Assembly: GCF_001468465.1 (NCBI RefSeq)
Contig: NZ_LNSA01000004.1
Coordinates: 167,373 to 231,372 of the forward strand
Direction of reading: 5' to 3'
DNA length: 64,000 nucleotides
DNA from: Sphingopyxis sp. H115
GTDB taxonomy: Bacteria; Pseudomonadota; Alphaproteobacteria; Sphingomonadales; Sphingomonadaceae
This document shows, one piece after another, positions 14,999-23,967 of the stretch. Every line of letters begins with the position of its first letter. Position 1 is the stretch's first letter. Below the pieces are notes generated by a model, which did no database searches, had not been told where the DNA came from, and saw nothing but the letters and a program-made list of their open reading frames with translations. The position numbers and the translations under genes are program-made.

Positions 14999-17922
14999 CG
15001 GATCGTGGCCTGCAGCGAGATGGTGCGTCCGAGCGGATTCGCCTTTTCGGGGTCATAGGCGAGCGCCGATGTATTGGTCCGGTTGTTCACATAGGGCGGA
15101 TCGCGATCGAACAGATTGAGGATGCTCAGCCCCAGTTGCAGGCCGCGTTCATTGTCATCACCGCCGAAGCGTTGGGCGAGGCTGAGGTCGAACGTTGTCC
15201 AGGACGATACGCGCTCCGGGACCGCGGGGATCTGGTTGAGATAGCCGCCGACATAGTTGGCGAAGAGGGTCGCCGCAAAACCTCCGCGCGACCAGCCGGC
15301 GCGTCCGCGCAGCCGCCACTTCGCCGGATTTGCGAATGTGCCCACGACGTCCACCGCCGGCGTGCCCGGCGTAAGCTGCCGATCGATCCGGAAGATGTGG
15401 CTTCCCGACAGACCAAGGTCAATCTGGCCGCCGGCGAGCTCCGTTGCGTAGCCAAGATCGAAATCGAGCCCGGTCTGGCGCATGGCGGACAGGTTGCGGA
15501 CCTGACCGTCGAGAATGGCATCGACATCGCCCGGCGCGAGGCCAAGCGGATTCGTGAAGGTCGGGAACGAGAAATAATAAGCGAGAAGTTCGGCCGACGG
15601 ATTCTCGGTTACCACGCCGCCGAACAGGTCGCGGCGGGACAGGAAGCGAAGATAATCCTCGCTGACCGAGCCGATACGGTCGCGATAGTCGACATCATAA
15701 TAGGTGACCGACGCTTTAAGCCCGCGGATCGACGGGGGCGCGACGTCGAGGCCGACCGTCCAGGTGGTCGCTTTCTCCGGCTTGATGCCGGGACCGTAGC
15801 CGAAGAGCCCGATGACGTTGGCGGTGCCTGTCGGCGAGCTCGGGTCGGGTACGCGCAGCGTCGTATAGTTCGAGACAGCCGGGCCAATCAGTTCGTCGAA
15901 CGCAGGTGCGCGGAACGAGGTCCCGTAGCTGCCGCGCACAGCAATGCCGGGGAGCGCTTCCCAGCGGAGCCCGAGCTTCGGGTTGGTCGTGCGCCCGACG
16001 TCGCTATAGTCCTCGATCCGGCCTGCAAGCGAAAGGTCGAGCCGCTCGATGCCGGCAACGCTGTTGTCGGGACCAAAGAGCGGCACGAGAATCTCAGCAT
16101 ATGCCGAGCGTACGTGACGCGGCCCCGGCAGCCCGGTGAGCGCGGTAGTGCTGGGCGTCGCACGGCTCAGGTCGTTGACCGTGAAATTCTCATAGCGTTC
16201 GCGGCGGTACTCGGCGCCGAAGGCGACCCGCATGTCGCCGCCGGGCAGGCGAATGAGCGAACCATCGACGCGAAGCGCCGCGGACCAGCTTTCATAATCG
16301 TCGCGCGATCCGATGCTTCCGCGAATGGCCGCTGTAGTTGCGGGATTGTTCGCGGTTCCGTTACCGAAAACATTGAATGCCGTCGCGCGGTTGGTGTCCG
16401 CGATCGCCGCCGCAAGGCGCGCGCGGTTCGGAATGTTGATACTGTCGCTCCGGCTCTTCTGGCGCCCATAGGCGCCGCCAAGCTGGATCCGCCACGCGCC
16501 GATCGCCTGCTCGAGGCTGGCCGAACTGCTGATGCCTCGCACCCGTCCCGTGTCGATAGGCGCGCCGAGATCATTCGCGAAATTATAGTTCACGCTGACT
16601 TGTTGCCGCGTCCCGATAGGATCGACGTAGAAAGGGTTGGTCACCGGCACCCGCACGATGCTCAGATACTGGTTGAGCGCAACTTTCCGATAGTCGCGCT
16701 GGGCAGCGAGCGTGCTGGCCCGGAACGTGAGGCTGTCCGTAAGGTCGAACTCGAGCGCGGCATAGGCGCTGTGGATGCGCTGGCGAGGAAGGAGATCGCT
16801 CGCCGCGCGGCGGTCTCCCGGATTGCGAGTTCCAGCGACGAGCTGGCCCGGAGTCAGCGCCGTCCCGTTCTGCCCGGCCGGAATCGCGAAGGTCTGCCCA
16901 TTAGCCGCGGTGATCGTCCCCGGCACGGCGAACAGCGAGCGGTAGTCCGGCCCACCGAATGGACGCAGGTCTTCGGTCGCAAAATCCCGGTCTGCTGCGG
17001 CAAGCGCGTCGCGTTGGCTGAACTGGTAGGCGAGCACGAGATGGCCGCGGTCCCATTTTCGTCCGAATAGCTGGCCGATCTGGACTTCGCCCATATCCCC
17101 ATCAGCGGTGCCGACCCGAAAGAGGGTTTCGGCTCCCTCGAACTGGTTCCTCAGCCGGATGTTCACGACGCCGGCGACAGCATCGGCTCCGTAGATCGCC
17201 GAGGCGCCATCGGTCAGGATCTCGACCCGGTCGATCGCGCCTAGCGGGATCAGCGATACGTCCGCGAATACGCCTCCGAGCCCGCCGAGGGCGGGCCTAC
17301 TGCCGTCGATCAGAACAAGGGTCGAGGATGGGCCCAGTCCGCGCAGGTTGACGCTCGAACCATAGGTGCCGTCGGTTCCCGCGCCGTTTCGAGTGGTCGC
17401 TCCGAGGGTCGTCTCGTTAGGTCCGCCCGCAAAGGATTGCGGGAGCGCTTGAAGAAGCTGCTGCACCGATCCCGTGCCGCTCTTCTCGATATCGGCGCGA
17501 CCAAGCGTGACGACTGGCGATCCCACCGGTCCGGCGCCGCGAATGCGCGTGCCGGTCACAACGATCGCTTCGTTGACCCCGTCAGTCGATCCCGCCTCCG
17601 CCGCATCGCCGTTTCCCGCGCGCAGCACCCACGCGCCTTCCACCAGTTCAATGGTCAAGCCTGTGCCGGAAAGGAGGCGGGAAAGGGCGGCGTCGGGAGA
17701 GAGGCGCCCGCGGACACGGTTGCTGCGTCGGCCTTCGAGCAGGCTCGAAGCCGCGATGACCTCGCGGCCGGAAATGTCCGAATATTTGCGAAGCGCGTCG
17801 CTAAGACGCTGTGCCTCGATGTTGTATGTCTGCTCGCCCGTCTGCGCGCACGCGCTGGGTGCATAGAGTGCGGTCGCCGATACGCCCGAAGCCAGAACGG
17901 CCGCGAAAAATTTCATCGTCAT
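14992..17922 (-). CDS. TonB-dependent receptor with STN signalling domain
   Basis: The 976-aa protein has a signal peptide ending near ACAQ (about residue 27), an STN (secretin/TonB N-terminal) domain (about 33-103), the TonB-box-like EAIVVTGTRI at 118-127, a plug domain (about 130-250) and a long beta-barrel ending ISLQATIRW with the usual C-terminal aromatic residue. STN domains signal to a FecR-type anti-sigma protein, and fecR-fecI lie directly upstream on the same strand. By analogy with other alphaproteobacterial lasso clusters it would bind and import the lasso peptide. The start ATG has a GGAGGG site 7 bases upstream. The 87-base gap to fecR may hold the ECF-dependent promoter. Confidence 0.9.
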   Translation of the reverse strand: MTMKFFAAVLASGVSATALYAPSACAQTGEQTYNIEAQRLSDALRKYSDISGREVIAASSLLEGRRSNRVRGRLSPDAALSRLLSGTGLTIELVEGAWVLRAGNGDAAEAGSTDGVNEAIVVTGTRIRGAGPVGSPVVTLGRADIEKSGTGSVQQLLQALPQSFAGGPNETTLGATTRNGAGTDGTYGSSVNLRGLGPSSTLVLIDGSRPALGGLGGVFADVSLIPLGAIDRVEILTDGASAIYGADAVAGVVNIRLRNQFEGAETLFRVGTADGDMGEVQIGQLFGRKWDRGHLVLAYQFSQRDALAAADRDFATEDLRPFGGPDYRSLFAVPGTITAANGQTFAIPAGQNGTALTPGQLVAGTRNPGDRRAASDLLPRQRIHSAYAALEFDLTDSLTFRASTLAAQRDYRKVALNQYLSIVRVPVTNPFYVDPIGTRQQVSVNYNFANDLGAPIDTGRVRGISSSASLEQAIGAWRIQLGGAYGRQKSRSDSINIPNRARLAAAIADTNRATAFNVFGNGTANNPATTAAIRGSIGSRDDYESWSAALRVDGSLIRLPGGDMRVAFGAEYRRERYENFTVNDLSRATPSTTALTGLPGPRHVRSAYAEILVPLFGPDNSVAGIERLDLSLAGRIEDYSDVGRTTNPKLGLRWEALPGIAVRGSYGTSFRAPAFDELIGPAVSNYTTLRVPDPSSPTGTANVIGLFGYGPGIKPEKATTWTVGLDVAPPSIRGLKASVTYYDVDYRDRIGSVSEDYLRFLSRRDLFGGVVTENPSAELLAYYFSFPTFTNPLGLAPGDVDAILDGQVRNLSAMRQTGLDFDLGYATELAGGQIDLGLSGSHIFRIDRQLTPGTPAVDVVGTFANPAKWRLRGRAGWSRGGFAATLFANYVGGYLNQIPAVPERVSSWTTFDLSLAQRFGGDDNERGLQLGLSILNLFDRDPPYVNNRTNTSALAYDPEKANPLGRTISLQATIRW

Positions 17923-18009
17923 TCATCCCTCCCGTGCGGCCGATTTTGGCCGTCTGAAGGGAAAAAATGACGGGTGCTCCGAATACCCTATGAGTTTTTA
18001 TTGGGCATC

Positions 18010-18930
18010 CTACTCGGATTTCGCGCCCAGAATGGGTCCGTTCGCACCGAACTCGACCTTGAGATCGAGCGCGGCGCCGAGCTTCAGCGCAAGTTTCCGG
18101 GCGTCGGTCATGTCGAAGCGTCCCGTCACCTGCAGTGAGGCCAGCGCCGGATCGGCCAAGCTGATCTTGACGCCATTCTCGCGGCCAGCGCGGTCGAGGA
18201 TCGCACCAAGCGAGAGATTGTCGGCCCACAGCGATTTGGCCGGGGCGTTCGCTTCCTCGCCCGTGATCGGCTGGGGTCCGGTCGACCTGACCTCGGCGCG
18301 TTCGCCGGGACGGAGGCGAAGTGCCTTTCCGCCCTCGAGGCGCCGCACCTCGACCGAGCCTTCGACCAGTGCGATGCGCGGGACATCCGCGCGGAGATCG
18401 ACCTCGAAGATGGTGCCGAGCGCGCGCGTGACCGAATCTCCGGCCTCGACGAGGAAGGGACGCGACGCGTCGTGCGCGACTTCGAACCTGGCGCGGCCGT
18501 CATGCAGGACGACGCGGCGTTCGCCGTCCGAGAAGCGCGTCTCGATGCGGGCGCCGTCCATCAGCGTCACGCGCGTCCCGTCGGCGAGCCTGCTCTCGCC
18601 TTGCGCCGAATTGGTGGCGATGATCGGCCGATCGCTATCGCGACCGACAAGATACCAGGCGAACCCGACCGCGATCACCGCAGCGAGGATTGTGGCAAAA
18701 GCCCATCGCCGCCCGCCGGGTTCGCGCTCCCGGGCATCGGCCCGCACATCGGCCTCGATCCGGGACGGCGACATCGCCGCAGACCAGTTCCAATTGTCGC
18801 GCGCTTCACCATAGGCCTTGGCGTTGTCCGGCTTGGCCAGCCATTCGTCGAACGCCGCCCGGTGCTGGTCGGCATCGGGTCCCATCATTTTGTCGAGCCA
18901 GGCGGTGGCTTCGCTCTCGGCGCGGCTCAC
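18010..18930 (-). CDS. FecR-family anti-sigma / signal transducer
   Basis: The 306-aa protein starts with the cytoplasmic DUF4880-like segment (SEATAWLDKMMG ... FDEWLAKPDN), has one membrane helix (WAFATILAAVIAVGFAWYLV, about residues 75-94), then a periplasmic FecR domain and a C-terminal STN-interacting region. It would link ligand binding at the receptor to release of the ECF sigma factor. The GTG start overlaps the fecI stop codon by four bases (GTGA), so synthesis of sigma and anti-sigma is coupled. It lies between fecI and the TonB receptor, the standard order for a cell-surface signalling system. Confidence 0.9.
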   Translation of the reverse strand: MSRAESEATAWLDKMMGPDADQHRAAFDEWLAKPDNAKAYGEARDNWNWSAAMSPSRIEADVRADAREREPGGRRWAFATILAAVIAVGFAWYLVGRDSDRPIIATNSAQGESRLADGTRVTLMDGARIETRFSDGERRVVLHDGRARFEVAHDASRPFLVEAGDSVTRALGTIFEVDLRADVPRIALVEGSVEVRRLEGGKALRLRPGERAEVRSTGPQPITGEEANAPAKSLWADNLSLGAILDRAGRENGVKISLADPALASLQVTGRFDMTDARKLALKLGAALDLKVEFGANGPILGAKSE

Positions 18931-19505
18931 TGCTTACCCCGCGCGCGCTTGATGGCGGCAAGGGCTTTGGTCATGTGGCTTTCGACCGTCTTCACGCTGA
19001 TTCCCTTGATTCGAGCGATCTCGGGATAGCGTAGGCCTTCGAAGCGATGCATCAGGAAAATCTCGCGCGTGAGCGGAGATAGCCTCGAAATGGCTCTTTC
19101 TGCCCGGCGCAGAACGTCGCGCGCCTCGAGCGCGGCGTGCGGGTCGCTCGCTCCCTCATGTTCATCGCTGAAACTGTCGTGCTGCGACCGGTGGCGGCGC
19201 CCGTCCGCGCGACCATACTCGGCCAGCAGCATGCGCGCGGATTTCACAAGATAGGCGCCCGGACCTTCGACAAGTGCCGCGAGGCCGCCGCGCGCGCTTG
19301 CGAAACGACTGAAAACTTCCTGCACGAGATCGCTGACATCCTGGTTCGGTGCGCGGGTCTTGAAGAAGCGTGTAATTTGCGGCCGGTGCTCGGCGTAGAT
19401 CGCCTCGATGCGCGCCGACCGCCCGACCCGCTCCCAGTCCTCGGGCGGCAAGGGATCGCCGCCGGCAACACCCGGTCGCTCGCCGTCCTTGTCCTCGAAG
19501 TCCAT
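18927..19505 (-). CDS. ECF sigma factor (FecI-like)
   Basis: The 192-aa protein has sigma-70 region 2 (RPQITRFFKTRAPNQDVSDLVQEVFSRF) and region 4 (RAISRLSPLTREIFLMHRF, then YPEIARIKGISVKTVESHMTKAL). The ATG at MDFEDKDG was chosen; an in-frame TTG 66 bases upstream would add 22 atypical residues. It would direct transcription of the receptor and isopeptidase genes when the peptide is sensed. The coupling to fecR and the neighbouring STN receptor support a FecI/FecR/FecA-type circuit dedicated to the lasso peptide. Confidence 0.9.
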   Translation of the reverse strand: MDFEDKDGERPGVAGGDPLPPEDWERVGRSARIEAIYAEHRPQITRFFKTRAPNQDVSDLVQEVFSRFASARGGLAALVEGPGAYLVKSARMLLAEYGRADGRRHRSQHDSFSDEHEGASDPHAALEARDVLRRAERAISRLSPLTREIFLMHRFEGLRYPEIARIKGISVKTVESHMTKALAAIKRARGKQ

Positions 19506-19805
19506 ACCTGCCGCCTTCCCGTTCGGGACGAAGGCGGCAAGCCGGGCGTTGAGAACTTGCTTAGCGAACAAGCGCCGCCGCCTTTAGCCCGAGGGCTTGG
19601 ACATGCGCAGCGGCCACCCGGCAGGATGGAATAGGAAAACTAAGCTAAGCAGGTTCTCACGCCTGGCACCGTGCGCCTTGCCCGATGCACTTCAAAGCAT
19701 AGCCTTGCCGCAGCGGCATGCAAGCCGACTGCACCGAGATAGATCCAGATCGAGTCTATTCTCCGGAAACGACGGCAGAACAACTTCGGTGCTGCCGGGC
19801 GTCGA
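19506..19805. other. Intergenic region between fecI and terC
   Basis: These 300 bases hold no gene I can support. They would contain the fecI promoter (minus strand) and the end of the terC transcript. A short AGCCC-GA-GGGCT repeat lies close to fecI. No clear promoter or terminator could be assigned. Confidence 0.4.
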
Positions 19806-20618
19806 CTATTTCGTTTCGGCGGTTTCGCCCGAGGCTTTTGCAAGCGCGACCCGCTCACGCCGGCGCCGCGCCCAAATATTGAGCCCTTCTACCCCGGCCG
19901 AAAACGCCATGGCGGTGTAGATATAGCCTTTGGGCACCTTTGCTCCGAAGCCGTCAGCGATCAGCACGACACCGATCATCAGCAGGAAACCGAGCGCCAG
20001 CATCACGACGGTCGGGTTGTCGCGGATGAAGTTGGCCAGCGGGTCGGCCGCGAGCAGCATGACGAGGACCGCCGAAACCACCGCGATCACCATGATCGGC
20101 AGATGTTCGGTCATGCCCACGGCGGTCAGGATCGAGTCGACCGAAAAGACCAGATCGAGCAGCAGGATCTGGACGATCGCCGATCCGAACGTCAGCGCCT
20201 TCTTGCCCGCGCTGAAGACATCGTCGTTCGGGTTGGGATCGACATTATGGTGGATTTCCGAGGTCGCCTTCCAGATCAGGAAAAGGCCGCCCGCGATCAA
20301 GATGATGTCGCGCCAGGAAAAGGCGGTCTCGAAGCTTGGCTTGCCATAGGCATCCGGCGCGCCCTGCAAACCGAAATCGACGACGATCGCCGTCAGCCCG
20401 ACGAGCCAAGCAATCACCGAAAGCAGGGCGAGGCGCATGACCAAGGCCAGCGAGATGCCGATGCGCCTTGCTCTCTGTCGCTGGGCTTGGGGCAATTTGT
20501 TGGAGATAATCGAGATGAAAATGAGGTTGTCGATGCCGAGGACGATTTCCATCACCACAAGCGTCAACAGTGCCGCCCAGACTGCGGGATCCTGAAACAG
20601 GGTGACCAAGCCTTCCAT
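19806..20618 (-). CDS. TerC-family integral membrane protein
   Basis: The 270-aa protein has about seven hydrophobic segments and the hallmark TerC motifs: [17 protein letters not shown] near residues 20-36 and [18 protein letters not shown] near the middle, each with an acidic residue within a membrane helix. TerC proteins are linked to tellurite resistance and to metal (manganese) export; the substrate here is unknown. The ATG has a GAGGAAGG site upstream. It stands alone between the lasso sigma gene and a lipid-kinase gene and looks like cargo rather than part of the lasso cluster. Confidence 0.88.
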   Translation of the reverse strand: MEGLVTLFQDPAVWAALLTLVVMEIVLGIDNLIFISIISNKLPQAQRQRARRIGISLALVMRLALLSVIAWLVGLTAIVVDFGLQGAPDAYGKPSFETAFSWRDIILIAGGLFLIWKATSEIHHNVDPNPNDDVFSAGKKALTFGSAIVQILLLDLVFSVDSILTAVGMTEHLPIMVIAVVSAVLVMLLAADPLANFIRDNPTVVMLALGFLLMIGVVLIADGFGAKVPKGYIYTAMAFSAGVEGLNIWARRRRERVALAKASGETAETK

Positions 20619-20832
20619 GTCGAACGCCCTTCCTCAGCGATGCTGCCACAGAACCGGTCGCGCGAAGGTGCAGATCGATGGGAACGCAGACAATTGCACC
20701 GAGCGTCGCTCGATGCGGTCCGACATCACGGCCGTCGCTGTACGACCGTCAGAGGGGCCCGGCCCGCGCTTCGCGATTTACGGCAAAACCGTCCTTCTCA
20801 CAAGGGCTTCGCGGCGGATCGCCGATCCTCGC

Positions 20833-21759
20833 TCAATGATGATAGAGTGGGAATTGCCGCGCATTGACGGGGCATTCGCACGGGGCCAGGACCGATATCG
20901 CTCTCGGTAGCACCCGGAAATGCGCCGGCGTCGCGGTGACGATCTCACCGTCGGTGTTCACCGGCATCGGCCGCCGCGTCTCGATATCGAACTCGACGCA
21001 TTTGGCGGTGCGCACTTCCTTCCACGCCCCATGCGTGCCGGAGCGGAAGGCGCGAAGCATGAGGGCGAGCTTCCATAGGTTTTTGACCTCGAGACTATAA
21101 AGATCGAGCGTGCCGTCATCGATCGCGGCATTCTCCTCGACGACATTGCCTCCGCCATAGAGGCGTCCGTTACCGATCGCGACCTGATAGGTGCTGACGG
21201 TCCTCGACTCGCCCTTCTCGCGGATCCTCGCCCGGAACCGCTGGGCGGCCAGGATGACCCGCAGCGCGGCGACGGCATAGCCGAGGCGGCCGAACCTTTT
21301 CTTGATCGCCGGGTCGAGCTTCTGCGCAAGTTCGCTGCTGATCCCGATGCTCGCGACATTGAAGAAGGCATGGCCATTGACCGTGCCGACATCGATCCGC
21401 CGGCTGTGGCCCTCGACAATGACGTCGGCCGCCGCTGCGAAGTCGAGCGGGATCGACAGGGTGCGCGCCAGGTCATTCGCGGTTCCGGCGGGAATGATTC
21501 CCAGCGGCAGGCCGCTTTCGATCACCGCGGGCGCAGCAGATGAGATCGAACCGTCGCCGCCGCACACGACGATGATATCGGCGGTCTGATGCAGGCGTGT
21601 CACGTCGCGTGCGATTTCGGGGAGGCTCTCGAACGGTTCGACCGTCACCAGAAGGCCGCCGGCAGCGAGGCGCTCGCGAACGGGAACGAGCGCCTGCTCG
21701 CCTTGCCGCGCCTTGGCATTATGCAGCACGAGGGCGCGCGTTCCTTTGGGCCACGTCAT
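20833..21759 (-). CDS. Diacylglycerol/lipid kinase family protein (YegS-like)
   Basis: The 308-aa protein has the diacylglycerol-kinase catalytic fold: VVCGGDGSISSAAP (nucleotide-binding GGDG), GIIPAGTANDLAR (P-loop-like GTANDLA) and late acidic motifs IDDGTLDLYSL and NTDGE. Such enzymes phosphorylate diacylglycerol, sphingosine-like or related lipids. The start at MTWPKG is preferred; an ATG ten codons upstream is possible. No membrane segment is visible. It is separated from terC by about 215 bases without a gene, so the two need not form an operon. Confidence 0.85.
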   Translation of the reverse strand: MTWPKGTRALVLHNAKARQGEQALVPVRERLAAGGLLVTVEPFESLPEIARDVTRLHQTADIIVVCGGDGSISSAAPAVIESGLPLGIIPAGTANDLARTLSIPLDFAAAADVIVEGHSRRIDVGTVNGHAFFNVASIGISSELAQKLDPAIKKRFGRLGYAVAALRVILAAQRFRARIREKGESRTVSTYQVAIGNGRLYGGGNVVEENAAIDDGTLDLYSLEVKNLWKLALMLRAFRSGTHGAWKEVRTAKCVEFDIETRRPMPVNTDGEIVTATPAHFRVLPRAISVLAPCECPVNARQFPLYHH

Positions 21760-21938
21760 CTGCTGATCCCTGTGTGGAGGAAAAATCATGCCATCGCCGC
21801 GCGCTTTAAAAGGCGGCGCGCCGATGGCCGCGGCTTATACGTCGACGCTTGTACACCGGGAAGGGGTTGCGGCTAGGCGGGACCGCTGAAGTTCCTGCCG
21901 ACGAGCTTCGGAGCGGCTCGGACGACAGCGACCGGCGC

Positions 21939-22778
21939 TCAGTCGAGGGTCGCCACTACCGTCGGTCGCGAGGCGCGAAATTGCGGCCATGCCTGGCTGA
22001 GAACGCGGATTGCCGATCGGAAGAAAAGGATGGCAATGATGCTTCCGACCAGAATGTCGGGCCATCCCGACCCCGTCAGATAGACGCCTGCGGCCGCCAC
22101 GATCACGCCGGTGTTGGCGATGACGTCGTTGCGCGAGCATTCGAACGTGCTCGACATGTTCACGTCGCGGTTACGGTGCTGATAGAGCAGCGCGAGACAG
22201 GTGAGATTTGCTGCCAGCGCGATGAAGCCGAAAATGCCCATCGTTCCGGCCGTCGGGACGATGTTGCCGGTGAGTTTGAGAACAACCTCGATCGCCACCC
22301 AGATGCCGAAAGCTGCGATGATCCCGCCCTTGAACAATGCGGCCCCGGCGCGCCAGCGAAGGCTCCGTTCCAGGGCATAAAGGCTGAGAATATAGACGAG
22401 CGCATCGCCCAGCATGTCGACCGAGTCAGCCATCAGCGCGGTCGAACGGGCGAAGACGCCCGCGGTGAACTCGGCGAAGAACATCACAAGGTTGATGACG
22501 AGCACGATCTGCAGGACGCGGCGGACGTCCGCATAGGCGCCAAGCGCCGCGATCTCGTCTTCCTTTGCCGAGCAGCAATCATCCCCGGCGAAATGGCGCG
22601 GCGCTTCGACGGCAGGCGCGTCGGACGCGGAAGCCTTCGCAGCCGTGCTGGAACAACCCGAGGCAGGTGCGCAGCAGCTGTCGATCACCGGCGGATTCGG
22701 GGCCGTCTCGCCGCAGCATCCGCTCTTTTCGGTGACAGGTTTCGAGACGGCATCGCCGTCGCCGCAGCATTTATCCAT
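21939..22778 (-). CDS. Cation diffusion facilitator family metal efflux transporter
   Basis: The 279-aa protein opens with a cysteine-rich tail containing five CC pairs (including KCCGDG, SGCCGE, DSCCAP and DDCCSA), probably a metal-binding region. A CDF core with about six membrane helices follows. The metal-site pattern A-x-x-x-D is in ALMADSVDMLGDALVY (second helix), with a second site in SRNDVIANTGV (fifth helix). It would export a divalent metal by proton antiport. It is transcribed divergently from a MerR regulator through a 19-base-spacer promoter, so expression should be metal-induced. The exact metal (zinc, cadmium, lead or cobalt) cannot be assigned from this alone. Confidence 0.85.
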   Translation of the reverse strand: MDKCCGDGDAVSKPVTEKSGCCGETAPNPPVIDSCCAPASGCSSTAAKASASDAPAVEAPRHFAGDDCCSAKEDEIAALGAYADVRRVLQIVLVINLVMFFAEFTAGVFARSTALMADSVDMLGDALVYILSLYALERSLRWRAGAALFKGGIIAAFGIWVAIEVVLKLTGNIVPTAGTMGIFGFIALAANLTCLALLYQHRNRDVNMSSTFECSRNDVIANTGVIVAAAGVYLTGSGWPDILVGSIIAILFFRSAIRVLSQAWPQFRASRPTVVATLD

Positions 22779-22814
22779 GATCGCGTTCCGTAATTGGCAA
22801 GTGGCTCGCGCAGG

Positions 22815-22845
22815 CCTATACGACCTATAGCAACTATAGGTTCAA
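22815..22845 (-). promoter_or_regulatory. MerR-type promoter/operator for the CDF gene
   Basis: On the minus strand the -35 hexamer TTGAAC (22840-22845) and the -10 hexamer TATAGG (22815-22820) are separated by exactly 19 bases, the elongated spacer typical of MerR-controlled promoters. Within the spacer lies a perfect inverted repeat, ACCTATAG-CAA-CTATAGGT on the plus strand (22823-22841), similar to CadR/PbrR/ZntR-type operators. It sits between the divergent CDF and MerR genes and would be twisted into an active form by the metal-bound regulator. Confidence 0.88.
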
Positions 22846-22852
22846 GCACTTT

Positions 22853-23254
22853 ATGCAGGAAAGTTTCTCGATCGGCGATTTGGGCCGGCTTACCGGCTGC
22901 CAGGTGGTGACCATCCGATATTACGAGAAGATTGGCATATTGGCCGAGCCGGGGCGCAGTAGCGGTGGGCACCGAATCTATGGGCCAGAGCATCGCGACC
23001 GGCTCACCTTCGTGCGCAAGGCGCGCGAGCTGGGATTCTCTCTCGACACCGTGCGCAGCCTGTTGTCGTTGTCGGAGACGCCCGAAGGCACACCCTGCGC
23101 CGATGTCGATCGCATCGCCTCGCGGCATCTTGTCGAAGTGCGCGAGAAGATCGCTGCCCTGAAGTCGCTTGAGGGAACGCTCGAAGGACTGCTCGATATT
23201 TGCAGCCACACGACCGTCGAGCAATGCCGGGTCCTCGACGCGCTGCGGGACTGA
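22853..23254 (+). CDS. MerR-family metal-responsive regulator (CadR/PbrR-like)
   Basis: The 133-aa protein has the N-terminal MerR helix-turn-helix (FSIGDLGRLTGCQVVTIRYYEKIGIL), a dimerisation helix and C-terminal metal-ligand cysteines in TPCADVD and DICSHTTVEQC. Cysteines at these positions are used by the CadR/PbrR/ZntR group. It begins 11 bases after the end of the operator and is divergent from the CDF transporter gene, which is the likely target. Confidence 0.9.
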   Translation: MQESFSIGDLGRLTGCQVVTIRYYEKIGILAEPGRSSGGHRIYGPEHRDRLTFVRKARELGFSLDTVRSLLSLSETPEGTPCADVDRIASRHLVEVREKIAALKSLEGTLEGLLDICSHTTVEQCRVLDALRD

Positions 23255-23560
23255 GGCGAAGCCTCTTCCCGATTGTCGTGAGGCGTTCTTCCTGGGCCTT
23301 GCGCGCTATCCTCCGCTAACTCGGCCAACCTGTCTCGAGGCCAGCTTACGCTACCCACCGTCCTTCGCTGAATGTCCTGCGCGTCCGTGACCATCCTGAG
23401 GCGCTCCGCCAAACTGGACGGCGGCGGCTGCCGCGCAAGCGGGCCTTCGTCCCGCTCCGCCGCTTCGCTTCGGCCCTGCGGGTGCGCGACTGCCTTGTGC
23501 CGCCGTCCTTCCCGGCTTCACGCCCGGGATGGTCTCGGGTCGATCAGCAGGAGACAGGAC
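23255..23560. other. Intergenic leader of the first DUF736 gene
   Basis: These 306 bases contain no supported gene. Right after the MerR stop is a small GAGGC-GAA-GCCTC hairpin (23253-23265) followed by a short pyrimidine run, a possible weak terminator. Further on is the hairpin AGCGGG (23438-23443) with CCCGCT (23451-23456), then CCGCTTCGCTTCGG, resembling leader sequences before other backbone genes. The Shine-Dalgarno GCAGGAGACAGG precedes the DUF736 start. Confidence 0.45.
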
Positions 23561-23884
23561 ATGGCGAGCATCGGCATCGTCAGCGGCAGCATCGAAAAAG
23601 GGTTCGTGGGCCAGCTCATCACGCTGTCGATCAAGGCACCGATCGATATACGCCCCAACCGCGGCAAGGCGAGCGATGTGCAGCCCGACTATCGCGTCTG
23701 GTCCGATGGCGTCGAGATCGGCGCCGGCTGGATCCGCGTCGCCGAGCAATCCGGACGTCCCTATGTGTCGCTCTCGCTCGCGACCCCCGAGTTCGGGCCG
23801 CGGCGCATCTACGCCAATCTCGGGCGGGCCGCGGGGCAGGATCGCGACGACGTTTTCGCGATCATCTGGACACCCGCCGACTGA
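23561..23884 (+). CDS. DUF736 family protein, copy 1
   Basis: The 107-aa protein shows the DUF736 pattern: short N-terminal strand (MASIGIVSGSIEKGFVGQ), the PDYRVWSDGVEIGAGWIR core, the YVSLSLATPEFG segment and the C-terminal IIWTPAD. DUF736 proteins are small beta-rich proteins of unknown function found almost entirely on conjugative elements of Proteobacteria. Three further copies are in this window. The start was taken at the ATG with the AGGAGA site; the frame continues upstream through the leader but without a better start. Confidence 0.85.
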   Translation: MASIGIVSGSIEKGFVGQLITLSIKAPIDIRPNRGKASDVQPDYRVWSDGVEIGAGWIRVAEQSGRPYVSLSLATPEFGPRRIYANLGRAAGQDRDDVFAIIWTPAD

Positions 23885-23967
23885 GCGGCGGCCATCTTGC
23901 GGCATCCTTGCGCATCGGAACAATCTTCCGGGTGCAAGGGTGCCGCCACCTTGTTAGGGTGACCCCA

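Noticed and set aside
14614..17070. An 818-codon plus-strand frame across the receptor gene.
   Set aside because: It is antisense to the TonB receptor, which has signal peptide, STN, plug and barrel features; the antisense product is low-complexity and arginine-rich.
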